A DNA stretch of 64,000 nt from Zea mays. Lineage: Eukaryota > Streptophyta > Magnoliopsida > Poales > Poaceae. Both the position numbers and the translations under genes were made by a program. The stretch is from the NCBI RefSeq assembly GCF_902167145.1, contig NC_050104.1, positions 13,290,001-13,354,000 of the forward strand, written 5' to 3'. The notes under the pieces are model-generated. The model did not search any database, was not told the DNA's origin, and saw only the letters and a program-made list of their open reading frames with translations. This document shows positions 56,401 through 64,000 of this stretch, one piece after another (within the stretch, counting starts at the first letter, position 1; each line of letters begins with the position of its first letter).

Positions 56401-56913
56401 TGTTACTTTTGTTCTACTATTTAATTGGGCTGGTATTTACTTATACTTAGTAATTGCTAATAAAATTTTGACCAACTTTAAAAGCAATGCTCAGCTTCAA
56501 CCATCCTCTTTGGTAAGCCTTACACTTCACATGAGCTCCCACCTTTGGCGAGTTCATGCACATTATTACCCACAACTTGTTGAGCGATGAACGTATGTGA
56601 GCTCACTCTTGCTGTCTCACACCCCCCCCCCCCACAGGTCAAGAACAGGTACCGCAGGATGAGGCGCAAAGAGGATGCTGCGATGAGTTCATGAGAGATC
56701 TAGGTCGTCGTCTCCCAGTCAACTTTGGGTTGCTGGATCGTTTCCTCATATGATGTAATTATTTATTTATTTTGTATGGAACTCCTGTTATATAGTAAAG
56801 ATGTGACATTCGATCCTATGCCATGATTCATCATATGTGTGAGACTTGGTCCCAGCACACCTGGTGATTATGTTCGCGCCCGGGTTTTGGATCCCTAAAA
56901 TCCGGGTGTGACA
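53458..56913 (+). repeat. Element D 5' LTR
   Basis: AT-rich first 600 bp, a GC-rich middle (54100-55140) and a module at 55745-56640 that is the reverse complement of part of C's LTR. A homopolymer of 12 C lies at 56622-56633. Open frames in the GC-rich part are not supported as genes. Confidence 0.92.
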
Positions 56914-58111
56914 GAAGTGGTATCAGAGGAATGTTGACTGTAGGACGAAACCTAGATAGAACTGGACAACCAATTCTTACTTACCTTTGCCACTCTAATT
57001 CTTTCTAAACTTTTCTTAATCTTTTCTCATCTATTTCCGCTTTACTCTAAATACTCTTACCTTTTTCCTTCTAAAGGACAAACTTGGATTTCACACTTTG
57101 AAGTCCTGTGCCTAAAGTGACCTTTAGGAATAGGAGACCTAATCTTAGGAACAAAAACAAAACTATTTTTATAAGTGTCTATGTATTTGAATGTTTGTTC
57201 TTATGATACTTGTCTGATTTGGATCTTTGATTGAGTGCGATGAGTTGTGGAGTAATATCCACAATTGCATTTACGTATACATATAGACATAAAAAAAATA
57301 TATTCATAAGATAACCAGTCAACATAGATTATTCCCCATTAAAATATCTAGCCTAACAATGTCCATCTCATCTTAAAAGATTCTATCCTACACTCATAGA
57401 TCCATCTTATCTCAAAAGATTCTACCTTATCCTTATGGATTCATCTTGCCCTAAATAACATACTTATCCCACACTAGTGTAACAACCATGATCTAATCCA
57501 AACTAATTAGATCTTATCGAGTCAAACTAGTCATATCAATCTAATACAGATCTCATCTAACCTAATATGATCTAATCTAAAGTGAGCTACATAAATAGGT
57601 TAGTTAATACCAGTAAAATAGATTAGACCCTATAAACATGTTTTGGGCCTAAGCTGGTGTCTTAGATCAACTCAGCCATACATTCCCAATAGGTTACATA
57701 ATTCATCTATGCTAACCTATTGATAAACAAAAAAAATTGTCCTATCCATATACCCCAGCTATCTTAACTATATCTCTTTACCTCGGATGGAGACATCAAA
57801 CCCGAAGGAAAGGAGGAGATCAACCTCGTCAACAAAATATAAGAGTCAGACAAGATCTTCAGACAAGTCAAGATCCAACATCCGGAATAGAAGTTTTCCT
57901 TGCCTAAACCTTATCTTGTCCTAATCTACTCTAATCTTACTTATTAGCTAAAACATAAAATATACATGTGCTTCTAACCACACTTGCTAATGAAGAAGTT
58001 TTTTTTGGAACAAAAAAAAAGCGGACACTAAAAAAAACTACACACAAAACTTTCTACATTCCTCTTTCTACTAATCTCGGGGACGATATTATTTTTAAGG
58101 GGGGTAGGATT
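56914..58111 (+). other. Element D internal region without genes
   Basis: The initiator tRNA-Met site TGGTATCAGAGG is at 56918-56929, four bases after the LTR. An AT-rich non-coding 1.1 kb follows, then the polypurine tract AAGGGGGGTAGGATT at 58097-58111. No gag, protease, polymerase or integrase motif appears in any frame. Confidence 0.88.
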
Positions 58112-61100
58112 TGTAATGCCCAAAATCTGTATAAGAAAAAAATAATAATAAAAATAAATATAAAGAAATAAAATAGTAATTTCAGATATCTCAAATTATA
58201 CTTGATTGAGAACTGAATTTTGAAAACCAAGAATTATATTAGAAAAGAAGTAATAGAAAGGTATTCTATTCAACTGAAGGATTACACACCATAAGCATTT
58301 GTTTATATGAATATTTTATTGGGTAACTTTTACCTCTTATTCCATATTTAAAATACTATTTTTCTAAAAAAAATAAAGAAAACCGTACGAGTGCGTTGCA
58401 TATTTCAAAACATCTACCAAACAAATAAAATAACTAAAATAAACATATATCTATTGTATCATGTTGGAGTTTATTAGTGTGCATTTAATAATAACAACAA
58501 CACCATTAATAAGAATATAATAATAAGGAGGTGGAATTAAAACCTAAATTGAAATTAAGGGTTTGAAACTGGAAGTAGAAAAAGAAAAGGCGAAGGAGCA
58601 TAAAACATAGAGGAAATACACAAATATATCTTCAAAATTGGCACTTTTAGTTGTGCAATATAACATGTGGGCAATCTGCAAATCAAAGTTTAATTCAAGT
58701 ATTAGATTTGAAAATTATAAAGGAAATTCAAGTAAAACAAAAGGAAAAGACCAAACCTACAGTTGGGCCCAAAACGCTCCATCGGCCCACTCCCTTTCCT
58801 CCTGAAACCTGCCCAATCCGCGCCTGTGCATCCCGTGGCCGACGGCCTGGCCCCACCTGGCAGACTCACTTCACACCTGCGCCACACGTGTTGGTCACTG
58901 ATCCATGGGCCCCACTGGTCGGATTGATCCCTTCCTCGCATGCGCGGCTGTAGCAATCCTTCATGTCGGTGCCGCGCGGTGATCTCGCTGACCCGGCCAA
59001 CGGAGTCCGCGACCCGACCTCCAACCCCGCCGAGATTTTCGCAAGACCAGCTATAAGACCCGGCTGCAAGTATCCGTCCCCTTACTCCAGCCTCTCCTGT
59101 GCATGCGTCGAGCCCTCGACGAGCGTGCTCGTCGAACGGAACCAGGGGAGATTGGGTTGCCGCCGCTGGCAAATCGCGGGGTCACCGGCGCGGAGTCCTC
59201 GAAAACCGATCGGGGGGCTTCGCTACGATACAAGGAGGGTCCCATTGTGCTTCATTGGCGGGATTAGTGGCTCGGGTTCCTGGGATTTCTCGTCGGTGTG
59301 GGACCTTCGCCGCCGTACCGCAGCGAGCCGCAGGGGCAGCTCCATCGCCGCCCTAGCCCGGTAAGATTTCCATCAGCTGTTTCGCGTCCATCCGCACATC
59401 GTATGTCGCCTCGCCGTTGTCCGTTTACTACACCTGGTCGCTGGGTTGGCCATCGACGGCGAGCTGCGCCGTCGTGCCCCCTGGTTCTGCTCGATGCCCG
59501 GCGCGAAAGGAAGATAGGGGCCCGACGGTCGATATAGGAATGGACGACTCAGATTAGCTCGAGCCATACCGGTTCGCGGGCGTGTGGGAGCCGTTGATCT
59601 TGGATCAATCGGTTGAGACTCGTATAGGCGCTGGATCCATTTGGACCGTAGGATCGGAATCTGACCGTGCTAGTCTCGCATCAGTTATTCGCGGGATGAA
59701 TCTAATCTGGGCCATCCTTTCTTCATCGGTCGACTCCGATGGGCCGATACCCTTTCGGCTGGTGGTTTCGCGTATGAGTCCCTGTAAATAGTTGAAACCA
59801 ACCCGCAGTCCATCGACAGGTAGTTTTGAGTCTTAGCTACTTTTGCGCCGTTGCCCCTGATTTCTCTGGAATTTGTGGCCCAGTCCAGAGAATTAGGAAA
59901 CCCAGTAAAAATAAATAGAAAATGATTTTTAATGTGAAAATAAATGCCAGAAACTTGTGAAATTCATAGTTAATTCATTTTAACTCCAAATTGAGTAATT
60001 CCAGTTGCAATAATTTTGTATTAACATTGTCTATCAACTAGTAACATTGTTTAACCATAAAACTTAAATTAAAATTATTCATTTGGATTAATCTATTCTA
60101 AGCACTAAATAATTTCGGAAATCCATAACTTAATAACCGTAGCTCCGAATTTAGTGGTTCTTGTTTCTACGATCTCGTTACGCAGCGTAGATTATTATTA
60201 CGTAGTTTATTCTTATGTTTGGTGTGATGTTAATTTTGCCTATACATGTTTGTCTGTATTGCTACGTTTAGCGGTGAGGACACGAGTCATCTGAAGAGCA
60301 AGTTGGTACCTAGAATCTCAAGTCCCAGGCAAGTTGTGCCCTTGATCACTTCTTTTTACCCAGCCATGTTCTGATTAATCATAATGATCTGCATAGGTTA
60401 ATTTTGATGGGACCCAATAGGTTACCCTAGTTTGATTATCTTTATACCTTGTTACCACTGAACTTTTTGGGTAGTACTTGCTAGTGCTTTATGTGGTTTT
60501 GGGTATGAAGATACATTACTCATGATTATACTTTTGTTATCCGTTGTTATTTATCGTTCATGATAAGATCATTATGTTAATTGGAACATGGAGCGACCAC
60601 CCGGGAAAACAGTGCTACCACAAGGGTTTAATGGGACGCCCTTGGCTGATTAATTAGGAAAGCTAGTGGAGGACTACCTTACCCGAAAGGGGCAAGGGCA
60701 GTAGGGGAGTGGTCAGTGTAGGGAGGCCCTCGGGAGGATTTTGCTGCGATGGCGGTCCTGCAAGGGATTCCTGCATTGGAGCTTCCTATAAACTGTAGCG
60801 GGTTTTCTGAAGCTAGTGGAACTTTGTAAAGGCCTCGTAGTGTTACCCTGCCTCGCCTCCTCGGTAGAGGTGTATGGGAAGTCGCGATCCCTTGGCAGAT
60901 GGGTAACATGACTTGTGGGTAAAGATGTGCAACCTCTGCAGAGTGTAAAACTGGTATACTAGCCGTGCTCACGGTCATGAGCAGCTCGGACCCTCACATG
61001 ATTAATATATGGAACTTAAATTCAATTTGTCATATGCATTGCATCGCAGGTGAGGTTGTTACTTTTGTTCTACTATTTAATTGGGCTGGTATTTACTTAT

Positions 61101-61567
61101 ACTTAGTAATTGCTAATAAAATTTTGACCAACTTTAAAAGCAATGCTCAGCTTCAACCATCCTCTTTGGTAAGCCTTACACTTCACATGAGCTCCCACCT
61201 TTGGCGAGTTCATGCACATTATTCCCCACAACTTGTTGAGCGATGAACGTATGTGAGCTCACTCTTGCTGTCTCACACCCCCCCCCCACAGGTCAAGAAC
61301 AGGTACCGCAGGATGAGGCGCAAAGAGGATGCTGCGATGAGTTCGTGAGAGATCTAGGTCGTCGTCTCCCAGTCAACTTTGGGTTGCTGGATCGTTTCCT
61401 CATATGATGTAATTATTTATTTATTTTGTATGGAACTCCTGTTATATAGTAAAGATGTGACATTCGATCCTATGCCATGATTCATCATATGTGTGAGACT
61501 TGGTCCCAGCACACCTGGTGATTATGTTCGCGCCCGGGTTTTGGATCCCTAAAATCCGGGTGTGACA
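58112..61567 (+). repeat. Element D 3' LTR
   Basis: 3456 bp, almost identical to the 5' LTR. Its C tract is 10 bases against 12. It ends CCGGGTGTGACA, followed by TTTAT. Confidence 0.92.
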
Positions 61568-61572
61568 TTTAT

Positions 61573-62350
61573 AGCATACATGTGTTTTATGTCTTTGATC
61601 AAGTTAGTTTATGCATATATGATTTATTGCTTATTTATGGTGCTCAAGTTGTGCAAGAAATCCTCGGACCTGACAAGTCCATGTGTGAGTGATGCACATA
61701 TTTAGGGGGAGATGTGCTACAACTTAACCCCTTGAGACTAACCATGTGTTTGAGTTTACTAGATTTAGTCTCAAGAGTGAATTGAAAGGGAAAGGTGAAC
61801 TTGGACCATGCAAGTCTTCCACTGCACTCCGATGTGAGGGTAATTAACTCCAAGTTCATATCTATGCTCTTATTGCCTTTGTGCTCTTAATTGATCATTT
61901 TGGTGAGGCAATGGGGTTAAAGGGCCAAGAATGATCCTGTTTTGGTGCTTAATGCCAAAGGGGGAGAAATTAAGGCCAAATCAAATGGGATCAGCTACCA
62001 CTTGTGAAATTGTGAAAATAGTAGAGCTAGAATTTTTGATTTGTCAAAATACTCTTATTATCAAATTTTGATCTCTTGTGGGGAGAATGTTTGATTATGG
62101 GAAAAAGGGGGAGTTTTTGGCTCCTAATCATTTTTACTCTTGGATTATCTCTCTTTGTGCCCAAACAAGTGTGTTTGACTTAGAGATAGGAAAATGAATT
62201 TCATTTGCAAAAACAAACTAAGTGGTGGCAAAGAACGATCCAAATATGTCAAATCTTGTCAAAGACTATTTTAGTTCTCAATTCATTGATATTGCACGTC
62301 TATGTGTTGCCTTTTGATGTGTTGGCATAAATCACCAAAAAGGGGGAGAT
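61573..62350 (+). other. Sirevirus A 3' untranslated region
   Basis: Non-coding. It carries four polypurine tracts of the type AAAGGGGGAG at 61704-61712, 61957-61969, 62101-62112 and 62337-62349. The last directly precedes the 3' LTR. It is the uninterrupted counterpart of B's split region and was used to place element C. Confidence 0.87.
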
Positions 62351-62796
62351 TGAAAGGGAAATGTGCCCTTGGGCCATTTCTAGTATATTTTGGTGATTAA
62401 GTGTCCAACACATATTAAATGGGTTATTATATGCCATATGATGAATGAAGTGAGAATCAACAAGAAGGTATGTTTTTAGACTTAGTTCATTTGTTTTGGG
62501 TACTAATGAAGTTTGTCTAAGTGCTAGAATCAGAGAAAAGAGAAAGAGAAAAGGACTTGGCTGGAGCAGCCAAGACTCAGCTCGGTCTGGCACACCGGAC
62601 TGTCCGGTGGTGCACCGGACAGTGTCCGGTGCGCCAAGCCAGCTCCAGCGAACTGGCCACTCTCGGGAAAACTTCAGCGGCGTACGGTTATAATTCACCG
62701 GACTGTCCGGTGAGCCAACGGCCGCCAACGCAACGATCGGCCGCGCAATCCGCGCGCGACGCGTGGCCCCAGCCAACGGTCGGCTGGGGGCACCAG
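62351..62796 (+). repeat. Sirevirus A 3' LTR, interrupted
   Basis: Starts TGAAAGGG and includes palindromes at about 62592-62608 and 62696-62712. It stops at GGGGGCACCAG, where element F begins. The rest of this LTR must lie beyond the window. From 62488 it parallels bases 1-330. Confidence 0.9.
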
Positions 62797-63770
62797 TGAT
62801 AGTTTGATTGAGTGGAGATCTCGACGTTGATGATCCAAGGCTCCGAGCGAACGGTTCCTCGCAATCACTACACCACGGCTCCGTTGGTTATCACCTGTGA
62901 CACACGAATGACCTTGCCACGAATGCTTATCCCTGCAAGCGCAATCAAGAACACAAGCAAGAACAGGAAAGAAACACAACCAAAATTGTATTGATTACGG
63001 GATGGGGGTCTCACAAGCCGATGACGGATGACAGAATTGATCTAAGCAAAACCCAAACCTAAATGTGGCGGCGCTGCTGAATAAATAGAGTATTAGGGCA
63101 TGCGTGACCCCTGGACTCGCCCCTAATGGGCTCCGACGCGATACACGGCCCAACGGCCCAACAGACAGTGTTGTAGCACCAAAACAGAATCTGAATGCTG
63201 ACTTGTTTCGACGATTCCCGTTGACTCCGGATGAATTTTAGGATGGAACTAGTTGGGTTGGTTAGATAATCTCGTTATCTTTCCAACCATATCCAGTCTG
63301 TTGCAATCGGAGTCTTGATGCATCTTGGGCGTCCATTTTAGTGCAGACTGGTCCTGGAACCCAAGATGGAGTCGCAGCCGACTCGGACTTGATCTCCTTC
63401 CTGTTGTGGACGCCCTTACTGCTCCTCCTCAACACCTTGGCCTTTCCCAAGTCCTTGCTGGTCCTCTCCAAGGTACCTAATCATCAAAACATCCATGGCC
63501 CCAAGCGTAAGCTCTGAAACACAATTGACTAGGGTAGAACGTACCTGGAGATTTAGCTGTCGTGCATGAGATCGTGTTATCGGTCCATTCATTGTATGTA
63601 TAGAAGTGATGTCCTCATCATCCTCCTCCTCTTGAATTGGAGTCATCCTCGACTCGATCTCATCTTTGTCACCCATATATGGCTTCAAATCTGAAATGTT
63701 AAAGGTGGAACTAACCCGAAAATCTGGAGGCAACTCAAGTGGTAATCCAGGGGGTATCTCAGAGGGAAAC
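62797..63770 (-). mobile_element. Element F, 3' end of a gypsy-type element
   Basis: Begins at 62797 with TGATAGTTTGATTG inside A's LTR. Its coding end (63416-63770) reads on the minus strand. So 62797-63415 should hold 3' untranslated sequence and the 3' LTR on the minus strand. I could not fix the LTR start. The other end lies beyond the window, past the insertion of G. Confidence 0.65.
63416..63770 (-). pseudogene. pol: Element F pol C-terminus
   Basis: The minus-strand translation contains RQFPSEIPPGLPLELPPDFR, STFNISDLKPYMGDKDEIES and ITRSHARQLNLQVRSTLV. This is the kind of sequence that follows the integrase core in plant Ty3/gypsy polyproteins (the NVSDLKPY block). The frame is open to at least 63416 and continues out of G's LTR only by chance. 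The domain is cut by element G at 63771. Confidence 0.7.
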
Positions 63771-64000
63771 TGTCGGGTACCGTAATTAGGGGTACCCCCA
63801 ACGCTCCTAAACACGACTGGTAACCACCCTCAGCACAAACTGCAAATACTGATGGGCACAGTTCAAGACAAGACCTCGTATACCAAGGGACGCAATCTCG
63901 CCTCGTCCGAGCCCGGCCTCGGGCGAGAACAGTAGTCCCGGACGAATTCACGCCTCGCCCGAGGGCATCCTCAGGCAGTGGGCGTACCCTCGGCTCGCCC
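63771..64000. repeat. Element G LTR, start only
   Basis: TGTCGGGTACCGTAATTAGG followed by GGTACCCCCAACGCTCCTAA resembles the start of the Huck-like LTR (minus strand of 2948). The GC-rich block with CTCGCCCGAG motifs continues to the window end. This LTR interrupts element F. Family and orientation of the full element cannot be settled here. Confidence 0.7.

Larger units (their letters stand above)
53458..61567 (+). mobile_element. Element D, non-autonomous long-LTR retrotransposon
   Basis: Two 3456 bp LTRs (53458-56913 and 58112-61567), ends TGTAATGCCC...CGGGTGTGACA, flank only 1198 bp of internal DNA. The target duplication TTTAT is perfect (53453-53457 and 61568-61572). The internal region has a primer-binding site and a polypurine tract but no coding capacity. 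I counted about 13 substitutions between the LTRs, 12 of them transitions, plus a few small indels, so it is young. Leader and tract match chromovirus C. Confidence 0.93.

Overview
The window looks like intergenic heterochromatin from a maize-type grass (Zea mays or a close relative). I see no intact host gene, rRNA or tRNA. The evidence is the LTR retrotransposon families themselves: a Sirevirus (Ji/Opie-like Ty1/copia) with the CACCGGACTGTCCGGTG palindromes, a Huck-like and a Cinful-like Tat-lineage Ty3/gypsy element, long-LTR Tekay/Del chromoviruses, and a Helitron with maize HelA-type ends. Family names come from memory of these sequences, not from a search.

The layout is one set of nested insertions. 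The outer element, Sirevirus A, starts upstream of base 1 (its 5' LTR is cut by the window edge) and runs to its 3' LTR at 62351-62796. Four elements split it: a Huck-like element (1339-14950, minus) and a second Sirevirus B (15398-39546, plus), both in gag; a Cinful-like element E (41135-50721, minus) in the pre-integrase region; and a non-autonomous long-LTR element D (53458-61567, plus) just after the pol stop. B is itself split by chromovirus C (22441-37769, minus). One LTR of C is split by a 5.8 kb Helitron (25107-30936), which carries gene fragments and a MITE. A's 3' LTR is interrupted by gypsy element F (from 62797), and F by the LTR of a further element G (from 63771). The deepest chain is A > B > C > Helitron > MITE.

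Most boundaries can be read to the base because the window holds related uninterrupted copies, sister LTRs and target-site duplications: aagac for C, gtcgt for E, tttat for D, attcg/actcg for B. The Helitron sits between A and T of a site still empty in C's other LTR.

Three parts carry most of the biology. (1) The Helitron holds same-strand fragments of an SIP1-type aquaporin, a SEC22 v-SNARE, a TOPLESS-type corepressor (partly duplicated) and possibly a THA8-like PPR gene. (2) Element E has a long accessory gene on the strand opposite to pol, with its own TATA box and an open three-exon model (42221-45245). (3) D has almost no internal sequence but shares its primer-binding leader, polypurine tract and part of its LTR with C, which suggests a non-autonomous/autonomous pair. 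All gag-pol genes are broken by stops, frameshifts or deletions. Rough by-eye LTR divergence orders the insertions as D and C youngest, then E, then B and Huck, in agreement with the nesting.
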